DNA from: Asterias amurensis
Lineage: Eukaryota; Echinodermata; Asteroidea; Forcipulatida; Asteriidae
Direction: 5' to 3'
Assembly (NCBI RefSeq): GCF_032118995.1
Contig: NC_092650.1
Coordinates: 22,258,501 to 22,322,500, forward strand
DNA length: 64,000 nucleotides
The position numbers and the translations under genes are program-made. The notes below the pieces were generated by a model. The model did not search any database and had not been told where the DNA came from. It worked only from the letters and a program-made list of their open reading frames with translations. This document shows, piece after piece, positions 1 to 11,926 of this stretch (position 1 is its first letter; every line of letters starts with the position of its first letter).

Positions 1-55
1 TACAAAACGCTTTTTATAGACCAACTCGTCCGATCCAAGGCAACGTGTTCCTTTA
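1..55. repeat. MITE family B, one end
   Basis: This is the terminal part of the long-hairpin MITE seen complete at 61557-61948. It carries the family end motif (GATCCAAGGCAACGTGTTCC, then TTTAA). The rest lies left of the window. Confidence 0.75.
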
Positions 56-113
56 AGAGCTCCGCACTCCACCTCTGGTGTTTCTACAATCAGCAGAGTG
101 TGGGTTTGAGTCC

Positions 114-751
114 CAAAGACTAGTCTTCTCACTTGGTGTATCTCAACATACAGTATGCATAACATAACAAACCTGTGAAAATTTGAACTCAATTGGTTGG
201 TGAAGTTGCGAGAGAATAATGGAAGAATAAACACCCTTGACGCACAAGCTGTGTGCTTTCAGCTGAGGTCTCGAATTCATTTAAAATATTTTAGTGAGAA
301 ATTAATTCTTTCTCAAACACTATGTTACTTCAGAAGGAGCCATTTCTCACAATATTTTATACTATCAACAGCTCTTCATTGCTCGTTACCAAGTAAGTTT
401 TTATGCTAACAATTATATGGAGTAATTACCAATAGTGTCCAGGGGTGGATTTCACAAAGAGTTAGGACTAATCTTATCTCGAGTTAGGACCAGTTCTTCA
501 TCCTAACTTAGGACTATCCATGCAATTTGTATATCTCCTAGGACTAGTCCTAAGTTAGGACTAGTCCTAACTCTTTGTGAAATCAACCCCAGTTGTGGAT
601 TTCACAAAGAGTTGGGACTAGTCTTATCTCGAGTTAGGACCAGTTACTCGTCCTAACTTAGGACTATCCATGCAATTTGTATATCTCCTAGGACTAGTCC
701 TAAGTTAGGACTAGTCCTAACTCTTTGTGAAATCGACCACAGTACCTTTAA
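114..751 (+). repeat. MITE family A with family D nested in its terminal repeat
   Basis: Family A is about 380 bp. Its ends are self-complementary (GGCACTGGACACTATTGGTA and its reverse complement) and it has TTAA at its borders. In this copy the right end is split after the GTGTCCAG step by two family D units, and the closing GTACCTTTAA resumes at about 742. Confidence 0.75.
444..741. repeat. two tandem family D short inverted-repeat elements
   Basis: Two near-identical units of about 145 bp (about 446-590 and 593-740) each start GGATTTCACAAAGAGTT and end with its reverse complement. Internally they consist of repeated TTAGGACTA/TAGTCCTAA palindromes. They sit inside the end of a family A MITE. 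Confidence 0.8.
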
Positions 752-798
752 CCATTATTGTTATTGGATTATTATTTTTTGTTGTTACTTGCTGGCAG

Positions 799-3094
799 GT
801 TTTGATTAAGGAGCAGGTGGCCGAAACGAATGGCATGTGCGAATATCCTCTGTACATCCAAGCTTTGATTCTACGCCAGGAAGGACGCATTCAGGAGTCT
901 CTGGAATGCTTCCAGACATGTTCCCTCATCAACGCTCAGAACTCAGACAATCTCAAACAAGTAGCCAGATCATTGTAAGTGTGGAGTTTATTTGTAATCG
1001 TGGTAAGGCCACATAAAAAAAAATTGTTGATCATCCCTGCCTGACCGTTCAAAACCCCCCGACCCCATTTTTTTTTCTTCACATGTCTGGATATCTCTTT
1101 ATACTTTTACTGCCCAGATTTTTCAGCTAATATTCTTTTCTCAAAATGTACAGGTTTGAAAAGATGTATAAAGAAGGTTTTTATTCATGTTGGCAAAGCA
1201 AGAACAATTCTTCAAATATTTACTAGGGCTACACTGTGCTTAGTTGTTTGAAAAAGTTTACAGAAAATGTTATTTAGGAGTTAAATTTGTTTGACAAAAC
1301 TATTGAAAACATCAAAAACACACAAACCCTCTGTTTTATAGTGATTGTGATGATATTTGGCATGTCAACAAAACTATAAAAAAAAGAAGAAAAAAAAGAA
1401 AAAAAACTCACTCCCCCATCCGCAAAAACAAAAGGACGATCAACAATTTTTTTTATGTGGCCTAACAGCATGTGATTAAAGGTACTGGACACGATTGGTA
1501 ATTACTAAAAAATAATTGTCAGCATAAAAACTTACTTGGTAGCGAGCAATGGAGAGTTGTTGATAGTATAAAACATTGTGAGAGACGGCTCCCTCTGAAG
1601 TAACGTAGTTTTTGAGAAGGAAGTAATTTCTCACTAAAATCTTTTAAATGAATTTGAGACCTCAGCTGAGGTCTCGAATTTAAGGCATCTGAAAGCACAC
1701 AACTTGTGTGACAAGGGTGTTTTTTTTTCTATTATTCACTCGCAACTTCGACTACCATCGAGTTTAAATTTTCACAGGTTTGTTATTTTATGCCTTTGTT
1801 GAGATACACCAAGTGAGAAGACTGTTCTTTGATAGCACCTTTAAACCGTGTAAGTTAAATGTTAATCTGTGAACTTTTTATTATTTTTATTTTTTTTTAA
1901 TTACCAGAAGTACAAGAACCTTTTAAGCAGCTCTATGAAATTGGGCCCAGTATTTAGGAGGAAAATATGAGTTGTCTCTTTCTGCTCAGATATCTCAGAC
2001 ATTCTTGTTTGATGTTTTGACAGTTTTTTTGTGTGGAAGACACAAGGCGGCCATTGATGTAAATTTGGAGGCGGCTTTGCATGCCTGCTGCTCAAATGCA
2101 TTGTAGCCCCCTCCTGCACAACTCAGCTTCTCAGCTGCGTGAAAGGAAACTTAGCCGCCCAAATTATTGTTATTATATGAGACTTTCTCATTTGATATTT
2201 GACAGGTTTCTTCTTGGAAGACACAAGGCGGCCATTGATGTATATTCGGAGGCGGCCAGAATGAGCAGCAGAGATTGGGAGATTAGTCACAACCAGGGCG
2301 TCTGCTTTATGTATCTCAAGGAGTATTTGAAGGTATACATTGTGTATGGTGGCATGGTTGGCTTGCGAGTAAAGCGCTCGCCTCTCACCAAGGTGACCCT
2401 GGTTCAATACCCAGCTTGGGCCATATGTGAGTTGAGTTGTGTGTTGGTTTTTGCAGATCATCTGGTTTTCCTCCCTCGGGAAAAATCAAACACTTTCGAT
2501 CTCTGGCTGTGCTCCGTGGTCACAATGGGTTGATGTGCCTGGCTGCCAAAAGAGCCCTTGCATGCCTGCTTCTTGAACATGTTGTGGCCGCCTCCTTCGT
2601 AATTCAGCTCTTAGCTGCGAGTAAGGATGATTAGCCTCCCAAATTATTATTATTAGATAGACCTAGAAATTGGCTTGAATTGAAAGCTTTGACCATAGAT
2701 CGTTATCAGTTGGCCACCATCTTTTTCATGTTCCAATCATTGTATAGAAAGGAACCAGAGTATTTACTGAGAGTAATACTTCTCAGAATCAAATTTGGGA
2801 GCATGTAAACAGATATCTTTTGACATATCGCCCTACTACCTGGGCGGAATGGCCACTTCAAGGTGAGAGCTAACTTCATGTGGGATTTGAGCCCACAACC
2901 TTTGCAATTCTAGAGCAGTGTCATTCCACTGAAAAAGATGCCTGGGATTTTTGTTCACAGAACTCGGGAACGTCCTGAGTATACAGTGCTGACAACCATC
3001 GGTGTATATATGGGTAAAACCAAATATTAATATTCTTTATCCCCGATGCAGATTTCCATCTATTGAACTTGTAAAGTCATCCAACTAATTGCGG

Positions 3095-3135
<41 letters not shown>

Positions 3136-6100
3136 GTTTTTGTTTGTTACAGGCCAAAGAAATGTTAAAGCAGGCAATCCAGTACAATCGTCATGACTTA
3201 TCGTACACCATGCTGGCTAAGATCTACTTAATGGAAGGTGATATTCACATGGCGATTGACGTATACAAAAGAGCGGTCGAGTGAGTATTACTGACATTAT
3301 ATTTCTCCCATATTATTTTAAAAACATTTATCACCCATTGGAATTTTGTACTAATTAATTCTCAATTGTTCAATTCAACTCAATAGAACATTTATTTCCA
3401 CATTTGCACGTGGAGGCATCATCCTAAAAGCCGAGGCTTGTGATGGATGTGCCCGTGACAACAATACAAAACAAAACAGGAGGAAAAGCACTGCTAAGTT
3501 GCCTGCTCAGTTGAAGAATAAAGAAATAATATTTTTTCATGACACTATTTGAAAAAATGAAGAACATATATAAAATGTATCGAAATTTGATAACCAAAAC
3601 CTGATTTTCAAATCAACACACCCCAACAAACTTTAGACTGTGGGAAAGAGCCTGTAATTCTCTGTAATAAGCTTGGGCGATATCGATTTATTTTATTCAC
3701 GATATATCGCCAACAATATATCGCTATGTTCGATATAATCGCGATTAATGAAATTTGACATCATCAGTCTTAAATTTCCAAGTGAAAGTTGTAGAAGAGA
3801 CAGTCCTAGCATAAGAGAGGTGTTCTAATGACCTATTCTTCTGGTTTTACTCCAAACCTATGGGGTGCAAGATGTCTCAGCTAGCAAACACATTGCGATA
3901 TTTAATCGATATATCGATACATCGCGATATATCGATATTTCGATTAAAACCAAATCCATCCGATATCGAAATCGTGTCCAAATTAATATCGTGGTATTGG
4001 ATAATATCGTGATATCGCCCAAGCTTACTCTGTAATATTTTGTGATGTTTCCCGCTTTGTATCCCTAGTAACAAGAGTGAAAATAAAGGCACTTACTAGT
4101 TAGTTCCTTTAGGTACATATTCCAGTAGTTAGGCGCTATGAGCAGTTGTGTTTTGTTCTGGGTAATCTGGTACATTGTGTAGCTATGTAGACATGGGTTA
4201 ATATTTGGAACAAAAATTGCTCTTTATTGACCCCTTGCGCGTGTATCACACGCGGTGACTGATGCCACGCTCACCATGCTGTTGGGCAGTTAGGTTTATG
4301 TGTATTAACGCCGCGTCGCCTAAAATGCGCACTTCACTGCATAACGCGCAGCATAGAGTTATACATGAAAACGCACAGTGAAATTGCCCACCAGTATGGC
4401 GCATTCAAGATTTTTCTGCTGATGACGTCAGGTGAAATGGGTCAATAATTATATATAAATTATTTTCATCTATTAAATATCTATAGGTTATTGTTTCTTT
4501 TTTGACAGATTTTCTCCAGAGAATCCTGAGTTATTAACTACACTCGGATTACTGTACCTCCAGGTAAAGAAAGGTGACATTTAAGCAAATAAAACAGTGG
4601 GCAATGATTGGTTTTAAATAAATACCGTTAAAAAGGCAGGTTTCTCCTTGAAGACAAAAGTTTTAGGTAAAGCTGAGGGAAACGGAAAAAGTCAGATTTT
4701 ACTTAGTAATTACATTCTTTGACAATACACAAACAAAATGCATGCAATAATTGTATTATATAACTCATACATACAATAGAGCTCCCATTGACAATTGAAC
4801 ATTTGTTTACGTCAGACCATAGAATAAGAACGCAGAGTGTCTCATCGTGCGTGCAGTTTCGTTGTGAGACCATTTTTATGGACGCGCGTACGCCATTTCT
4901 TTACGCATGTATAGCAAAATATTTTGCCATACAGTAGATGCCAAATTGACCATGAAAACACTTGAAAAGGTCTATGTGCGATGCCATCTTGCCATACACG
5001 CGTGTTACGCGATGATCTATTTCTATGCACCAAACACAAAATAGACAAAGAAACTCCTCAACCAACGACGCCGAAGGCCAAGGTGATTGTTTTTATTTCC
5101 TGAGCACGCGTGTGATAAGGTATTTATCTTCAAGCAAACTTGGTGCGCAGTTTGAACACACAAGAGACCGGGTGTGATATGGGCCGTTCAATTTAGGTTT
5201 ATATCACACTCCTTGTTGCTATGGATCGACTAATCAGAACCAAGGATTCAAGCCTAGTTGAAGATAATTATTACTGACCTGGGCCCAATTTCATAGAGCT
5301 GCTAAGCACAAAAATTTGCTTAGCATGAAATTTCTTCCTTGATAATAACAGGATAACAAAGTTTCCATATGTTGCACATTTCTTGTTACTGGTATTCAGC
5401 TGTTGTTTGCTTATCCTGAAAATCACTTGGAAATTTGGATGGTAATCCTGTTATTATCAAGGAAGAAATTTCATGCTAAGCAAATTTTTGTGCTTAGCAG
5501 CTCTATGAAATTGGGCCTAGGACTCTTATACTATGCGTCGCTCATTGCAGCAGGAAATACAGTGCAAAATAAAATATGACATGTGATGCTTGTTCCACCA
5601 ATAAAATAACAAGGATTTTTGTGTGCATTATATAATGATGTTTATTTTCATTTTCATGGTTGTTTTCAAGTTGATAAAGTGAATCTCATTTCAACCATTG
5701 TTTTTTATTTCTGCAGTTGAGTCAAAACCAAAAAGCCTTTGAACACCTTGGAAATGCTTTGACGTATGATCCCAGTAATGTTAAGGTAAGCATTTGAAGC
5801 TTATGTATTTATTCTAACTCTAATAACCTAATTAATGTGCATTTTTGTTATTCCCGAGAAACGAAATAAATATAAATATAAATTTAAATAGGTATTTCAA
5901 TCCAAACAATAACAACAATAGTGTATATTCTTCTACTACCGCGGAGTAGAATTTTTTGATTTATTTCAGGATACTTTTTTCAGTTTTGAAAAGAAGTTTA
6001 CAAAAATACCAAATAAGAAAAGAAACTTTTCTTGAGGGCGCTATAACATATCAACAATTTTAAGTCTATTTCCCCTTTTGGCTTTGCCTCATAAACTAGC

Positions 6101-8842
6101 TTGTCAACTTCCAATCCCTCGGGGAGCTACATATCGGCTATTCACCCTCAAACCATGTTATTTTTGTATATTATTTCAGGCTATCCTAGCAGCTGGCAGT
6201 ATGATGCAGCAACATGGCGATTTCGAAGTAGCCCTGACCAAATACCGCATCGCAGCTGCATCCGTCCCAGAGAGTGCACCCCTCTGGAATAACATCGGCA
6301 TGTGCTTCTTCGGCAAAAAGAAATACGTAGCAGTAAGTTTCATTGTTCCGTCTCTCAACTGGGCCAAATTTCATAAAGCTGCTGAGTGTTGCAACAAAGT
6401 AATTTGTTCAAATTAAAAAGGGAAGACCTGTAATTTTATAATCGCTCTTAAAATTTATGGCAATTTGGTTAGAAGCCTACAGCAGTTTTCGATAGTATAA
6501 AGTATTTCACTTCGAAGTAATGTGGTTATGTAAAAATATATGATTTGTTAAGCCCCATAATTGGAAACTGAGAAGCCTTACTGCAATAAAGTTTCTCAGA
6601 TTACGTATTCTTATTAGAGACTATTCTCCCAGCGTTGACATATTCTCGCCGGATTTTCTGCGATATCGCAAAAACACGACCACGTTTTGTAATAAAATTT
6701 ACATAGGTTAGTTTCATTTATAGGCTATAGGATTGAACATCAAATGGTCGCAAAAAAACAATGTTATACTTTGCCTTTAAAGTCAAGTCCAAAGTTAGAA
6801 TTTGTCAACGACACTAGAAGATGCTTTCTTGGTTGTTCTAACTGCTTTTTAAAAATAATTTCTTCAAAGTCCATAAGTTGCCTAAAGAGGGCCGCCTACC
6901 TGGCATCGTTTGACTGGAAGATCATGTACAACCTTGGTCTGGTTCACCTGACCATGCAGCAGTATGCGTCGGCTTTCCACTACCTCAGTGCTGCCATCAA
7001 TCTCAAACCCAAGATGGGTCAACTCTTCATGCTTCTAGCTGGTCAGTATTTGTCCTAATATCTTAATAATATTATCATCGTCATCATTTTGGTTTTAAAG
7101 CCATTGTCCAGTTTGTTTTGGGTTGGCCTGCTTTTTCTCTATAGCTCTCCTTCACTTGGCTCAGTCTGTCGGGTCCCTTGCATCGACTCCAGGCAGTTGG
7201 ATGTCATCGACACAGAGCTCTGCCATGTCTTGCGCGGTCAGCCAACGGGTGTGGCCCCACCCACAATTACGTTGGTGCACCTCTTGACCCAGTTTGCATC
7301 CTCCTTTCTCTTCACATGACTAAACCATCTCGGCCTGAGCCTCCTCAATACGGTGCAGATCCCCTCCACTCCGACTCTTGTCCTCAGCTAGCTCCTAATA
7401 ATATAATAAGAATTGGCTTTATAGCTCTTTACACACCCGAATGGCATTTCAAAGCGCTTCCAACATTAGTACCCCTGGTCACTGGGCCATTTAATTCATT
7501 CCTTAAACCATCTCAGCTCCCTTGGGGAGTACCCAACCTGTGATCCAAATATGTAGAACTGAAATCCTTTTTAGGTATCTGAAAGCACACAAATTTGTGC
7601 AAGGGTGTTTTTTTCTTTCATTATTCTCCTGCAACTTCGATGACCAATTGAGTCAAAATTTTAATAGATTTGTTATTTTATTTGTATGTTGGGATACACC
7701 AAGTGATAATTAAATTGTCAAAGGTGTCTAGTTTCTTATAATTGTAAAAAGCTAATCGTCATTTTCTGTTTTGTTTTCCTTCTAGTTGCCTTGACCCATC
7801 TTGATGATACAGACAATGCCAAGCAAGCCTATGACCAGGCCGTAGTTCTGGATTCGTAAGTCATTCAGTGTTTATAAACTAATCTACCTACTGTCTGAAC
7901 ATACAGATTGAAAGCACACAAATTTGTGCACCAAGGGTGTTTTTTTCTGTTATTATTCTCTTGCAACTTTGATGACCAATTGAGCCAAAATTTTCATAGG
8001 TTTGTCATTTTTGGCATATTTTGGGATACACCTGACCAAGTGAGAACACTGGTCTTTGAAAATTACCAAAGGTCATGAAGGTGTCCAGTGCCTTTAAGGA
8101 AATTTGCAAATCATTGTAAGGCAATTAACGGGGATACATGTACATTTTATCACTGTGGTTGTTTGTTATCAGTACATTAATCTATCTACCACATTGTTTC
8201 TACTTCTTCTCTTTAGGAAAGATTACAGCATCTTATTAAACTATTCTGTGTTTCTGTACAACACCGGAGACCGTAAAGCAGCTACAAAACAATTCACAGC
8301 CTTTGAGCAGATGATGCAGAAACGCAAAGAGACAGGACCAGCTGAACTAGACCCAGAGGTAAAGAGACATTTGGATTTGGATCTATATTCTTGTAACATA
8401 CCCAGAACTTTTTATGTTCCAGCCGTGACACTTGCGTCCTTAAGCAAGACACTTGCCCATTGCTTCGTCATTTTGATGGGACGTAAAGCTATTGGTCCTG
8501 TGTGTTGTGTATCGCATGTAAAAGAACCCAGGGCACTTATCGAACATTTACCTTTTGGTCTATATTAAGTTGTTCATGTTGGGCTTTCTGTTTATATAGA
8601 TAATTGAAATCGCCAGCAAGCTTGGACCCGCTTTACAGGTCGGTGAGAGCCTCGTGTGGAACAAGAAAACAACCACCAAACAACCACCAGCTGAGGTTAC
8701 CGCTATCCCGCCGGTACCACTGACTGCCAACGAGACGCAAGAAGCCCTCGGCAACGCCCCAGCGCCACCAACCCTTGACCCTGCAGAGTTGGACAGGAAT
8801 AGTCATCACAAGAGTGAACGAGTTGCGTTGCCCGCCGAATGA
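799..8842 (+). CDS. BBS4: Bardet-Biedl syndrome 4 protein (BBSome TPR subunit), 5' partial
   Basis: BBS4 is a tetratricopeptide-repeat subunit of the BBSome, which sorts membrane proteins at cilia and works with pericentriolar PCM1. Ten coding exons are seen: 799-974, 2206-2332, 3153-3280, 4509-4563, 5717-5785, 6180-6332, 6870-7041, 7786-7855, 8217-8358 and 8600-8842. All have GT-AG borders and phases that join to 444 codons plus a stop. Signature stretches nearly identical to vertebrate BBS4 are [75 protein letters not shown] and [16 protein letters not shown]. Human BBS4 is 519 residues, so roughly 60 N-terminal residues lie left of the window. The C-terminal tail is low-complexity (Pro/Ala/Lys) and shorter than in mammals. 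The exon 7 acceptor (6869) has a weak pyrimidine tract. The gene converges with KDSR. Confidence 0.97.
1478..1847 (-). repeat. MITE family A copy in BBS4 intron
   Basis: A full-length copy bordered by TTAA, starting AAGGTACTGGACACGATTGG and ending near AGCACCTTTAA. It lies between BBS4 exons 799-974 and 2206-2332. Confidence 0.8.
2005..2075 (+). pseudogene. partial duplicate of BBS4 exon 2206-2332 with its splice acceptor
   Basis: About 70 bp matches the end of the intron plus the first half of the real exon at 2195-2262. The shared core is GGAAGACACAAGGCGGCCAT, followed by TTGATGTA and GGAGGCGGC. The copy stops abruptly in a SINE fragment and lacks the rest of the exon and a donor. It has lost the clean acceptor context and an indel shifts its frame, so it is probably never spliced in. 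Confidence 0.75.
2076..2180 (+). mobile_element. SINE family 1, 3' fragment
   Basis: It starts GCATGCCTGCTGCTC and matches the 3' half of the SINE at 2340-2650. It has the AACTCAGCTTCTCAGCTGCG block, ends in an ATTATTGTTATTAT tail and sits between the two exon copies. Confidence 0.65.
2340..2650 (+). mobile_element. tRNA-derived SINE, family 1
   Basis: The 5' part is tRNA-like, with a box-A-like GGCTTGCGAGTAAAGCG and a box-B-like GGTTCAATACC. A unique body follows and the tail is TTATTATTAG. It starts only about 8 bases past the donor of BBS4 exon 2206-2332, and the exon's reading frame stays open across the donor into the SINE until 2533. Confidence 0.7.
2851..3035 (+). mobile_element. SINE family 2 copy, diverged
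   Basis: It shares the blocks TTGCAATTCTAGAGCAGTGT, CTCGGGAA, GAGTATACAGTGCT and CATCGGTGTAT with the copies at 13855 and 38075. The tRNA-like head is rearranged: here the head is in reverse orientation and the body is forward. Confidence 0.55.
3097..3136. repeat. (ATT)n microsatellite
   Basis: About 13 units of TTA lie 17 bases upstream of the acceptor of BBS4 exon 3153-3280, where the polypyrimidine tract would be. It probably grew from a SINE tail. Confidence 0.9.
3664..4028. repeat. MITE family E, ATATCG-rich palindromic element
   Basis: The ends are inverted copies of AAGCTTGGGCGATATCG (about 3669 and about 4025). The outer 60 bases on both sides are crowded with CGATATATCG palindromes. 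No coding capacity. Confidence 0.8.
5281..5520. repeat. MITE family C, long hairpin
   Basis: Starts GGGCCCAATTTCATAGAGCT and ends with the near-perfect reverse complement. The two arms, of about 80 bp each, carry GCTAAGCACAAAAATTTGC and its complement. It lies in a BBS4 intron. Confidence 0.85.
7411..7545. mobile_element. SINE family 3, partial
   Basis: Contains TTCAAAGCGCTTCCAA, CCCCTGGTCACTGGGCC and AAACCATCTCAGCTCCC, shared with the longer copy at 15812-16165. Confidence 0.65.
7555..7735 (-). repeat. MITE family A, half copy
   Basis: Matches the second half of family A (CTGAAAGCACACAAATTTGT, then GATGACCAATTGAGTC and GGGATACACCAAGTGA). It lies in the intron before BBS4 exon 7786-7855. 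Confidence 0.65.
7912..8098 (-). repeat. MITE family A, half copy
   Basis: The same half as at 7555-7735, ending GTGTCCAGTGCCTTTAA. It lies in the BBS4 intron before exon 8217-8358. Confidence 0.65.
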
Positions 8843-9034
8843 AGTCGCCTTCGTGGTTGAATTAGTTCAATATTGCACCTATTATTTATAGAAGTTGGAG
8901 GGTACGGTACAGTGGCATAATATTTACTTTAAAGTTTATTGATTTGATCAAAGTCACCATAAAAAGTTCTCCATGATCCACTCTTTTGTATGTTTATCAA
9001 AACTGACAATAGTGTATGTTCAAACAGCCACTCG

Positions 9035-9700
9035 AGAATAATGCACCGATTTAATATCATCCACTGTGGTTTGAATGTAGAGACTATGCCAGCCTGCAAT
9101 ATGATGTGTAGTTTGAATGTAACTACATGTGTACACAACACACGGTTAACCCTCCTACTGTCTGACCATTCAATATCATGCACTGTGTTTATGAATGATA
9201 TATGCACTATGTCGACCTGCAATATGATATCATGTGGTGAATGTTGCTACAGGGTCAACCCTCCTACTGTTTAACCATTCATAATCCATTGTGGTTGTGA
9301 ATGATAGATAGGCTATGCCATACTGCAATACTATCAAGGGGTGAATGGGCACACTCGAAAGTCAACCCTTCTACTGTATGACCATTCATAATTCATTGTG
9401 GCTGTGAATGACAGATGGGCTATGCCATACTGCAATAATATTATGTGGTGACTGGGTACACTCGACAGTCAACCCTCTTACTGTCTGACTCTTGAATATT
9501 GCCCGTGGGGTTTTGAATGATAGATGCACTTTGCCAGCTGGCATTATGATGTCAGATGGTGAATGCATCTTCACAGTACACAATCAACCCTCCTACTGTC
9601 AGACCAGTCAATCTCATCTACTATGGTTTTAAATGACAGTAGTATGATGCCAGTCTGCTATGATATGGCGAGAACATGCACACACTACATAAGTGTACAG
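9035..9700. repeat. minisatellite of about 109 bp units, about six copies
   Basis: The anchor CAACCCTCCTACTGTCTGAC recurs at about 9149, 9258, 9362, 9471 and 9585, and a diverged unit precedes 9149. Each unit carries TGAATGATAGATGCACTATG-like and CTGCAATATGAT-like blocks. It starts about 190 bases after the BBS4 stop, so it is probably transcribed in the 3' UTR. Confidence 0.8.
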
Positions 9701-10378
9701 TTAATCATCCGCACAGATGTGCCATCAATCATAAGCACCTCATGCAGTGGAATGGTTTCAAGCTTCAGGTTTAAAATGGTTGGTCAACTTGATCAAAAAA
9801 TTAGCAAGAGCTGGAGGGTTTATTAGTACTAAAGCTTTTGAACTTCATTAAAGATGCTATGTCAGCCGCTTTAACGAAAACAAGTTTAACTTTTACTTTT
9901 AATGGTCAGGAACCATGACAAAAATTTAAAAGTGTTTCTTATAAAACACATAAGAATTGGTCACGTGATATATTGTCGGGTATATTGTCGGGTCCGACAA
10001 AAACTAATTTTTAGCAATTTATTTCACTGCTACTAATACTTGGCGGACTTTTTTGAGCAATGGCTCAAATGAAAGCTTTTAACTTTCTCGACTCCCATCA
10101 AAATACCCATTGAATTTTAAATCAAAATTTTTGGGTCAAATCGGCCAAAAATCTGACATAGCATCTGTAAGGCATTTTAAAACATTGACAATGGTAAGGC
10201 AAGGCCTTTTTCATTTTGCAAGACGTTTGTATTCGAAAATCTTGAGGTCAATGAGAAAGGGGGCGACAAGTCCGATGACCAGAGACAACAGAGTGAAGAT
10301 TATTTTCAGAGTTGTGTTTTTAAAATAGATACAGTACATGTAAATTATATTGTACATTGTCATATGTATATATTATGC

Positions 10379-10384
10379 AAATAA
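10379..10384 (+). terminator. candidate BBS4 polyadenylation signal AATAAA
   Basis: This is a clear AATAAA downstream of the BBS4 stop, just before the family A/D repeat cluster. The 1.5 kb 3' UTR it implies is an inference. Confidence 0.35.
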
Positions 10385-10462
10385 ATTTTAACACTCGTTC
10401 ACAAGTTGTTTGGTTTACAACAATTTCCATTTATTATTTGATACCCTTACACTGATGTCTAT

Positions 10463-10982
10463 TAAAGACACTGCCGTCGATTTCACAAAACTCTTCCTAA
10501 CTTAAGACTAATCTTATTACGAGTCCCAACCCTGCACTGTAGCATGCAGATCTTAAGATTAATCCTAAGATAAGACGAGTCCTAACTCTTTGTGAAATCG
10601 ACGGCTGGCCACTATTGGTAATTGTCAAAGACCAGTCTTCTCATTTGGTGTATCTCAACATATGCATAAATTAACAAACCTGTGAAAATTTGAGCTCAAT
10701 TGGTCGTCGAAGTTGCGAGATAATAATGAAAGAAAAAAACACCGTTGTCACATGAAGTTGTGTGCTTTCAGATGCTTGATTTCGAGACCTCAAATTCTTA
10801 TTCTGAGGTCTCGAAATCAAATTCGTCAAAAATTACTTCTTTCTTGAAAACTATGTTACTTCAGAGGGAGCTGTTTCTCACAATGTTTTATACTATCAAC
10901 AGCTCCCCATTACTTGTTACCAAGTAAGGTTTTATGCTAATAATTATTTTGAGTAATTACCAATAGTGTCCACTGCCTTTAA
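10463..10982 (+). repeat. MITE family A with one family D nested
   Basis: Starts TTAAAGACACTG, is broken by a family D unit (10474-10604, CCGTCGATTTCACAAA to its reverse complement), then resumes GGCCACTATTGGTAATTG and ends GTCCACTGCCTTTAA. Confidence 0.8.
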
Positions 10983-10984
10983 GC

Positions 10985-11055
10985 ACCAGATACTCAGTAC
11001 TTTCCAGATTTCTGAGAAAACAAATCTGCAGGCAAAATCACTCGGGTGGGAGTTT
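10985..11055 (-). mobile_element. SINE family 2 fragment
   Basis: Contains ACTCAGTACTTTCC and CACTCGGGTGGGA, both matching the reverse-strand copy at 38075-38262. Confidence 0.5.
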
Positions 11056-11926
11056 GATATGTTGATACAACACAGAAGAAAATGAAGTCCAAGAAATTAC
11101 CCGTTTGCCTTCGTAGAAGATTACACTAATAAGACACATTGTTTGTTTCACCATTTGCACAAAAAGTGGTCTAGTCAAGACAGCATATTGGATTTGAGGC
11201 AGTGCATGGTAAGGAATCATATTTGGTTTGCGGTAACACCATGTGTGTGTTTACTTGCCAGGTAAAGTTTGTTCTTTAGAGAACCGTCTTACTATATATT
11301 CTACTACCACAGAGTAGATTTTCAGATTGTTCAGGAGACTTCTCAGTTTTGAAAAGAACTCTCCTGCTTTTTAACAACTACCCGGGCGGAAGGTAGAAAA
11401 TAGCTTATAGTTGATCGCTATTAACTTCACTATCAAGGTCAATGTTTCGACTATTTCAGTCAAGACAGCTTTGCCCAAGCCTAACAAAACAATGCTTACC
11501 AGAATTAGGTCACCAGCTAAAACACATTTTTACATGTACAAAATGTGACTGGTTTCCTGCTTAGTAGAAAAATGTTTGGCTTTGTTTAGATGATCTTCCC
11601 ATCAAGGGAACTCAAACTCTGATTGAAAAAAAAACCATCAAGCTGGCAACAGCCAATCTCTCTCATACAAACATTGGTTCAACATCTATGATGATTACAA
11701 GTTGCACAAATGAAGAAATAGTGATTCAGTAACAAGACGACAATACTTATTGAACTCATTGTGAAATCAGCGATTAGCTTGGTAGGGTTTGGACCCCCAA
11801 CCTTAAGGAAAAGTCTCCCAGTAACAAAATGTACACGCAGTATTTATAAAAAAATACAAATTTACTTGATCGAAAATAGTACACCAGTATTTGAAGGGAA
11901 AAAGTTAATGATTTAAAAAAAAATCA

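Larger units (their letters stand above)
8843..11926. other. convergent intergenic region between BBS4 and KDSR
   Basis: The 3.1 kb between the BBS4 stop and the KDSR stop holds the presumed BBS4 3' UTR, a minisatellite, a candidate poly(A) signal, a family A MITE and a SINE fragment. A diverged family C-like stretch lies around 11457-11600. I see no conserved coding sequence. Confidence 0.7.
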
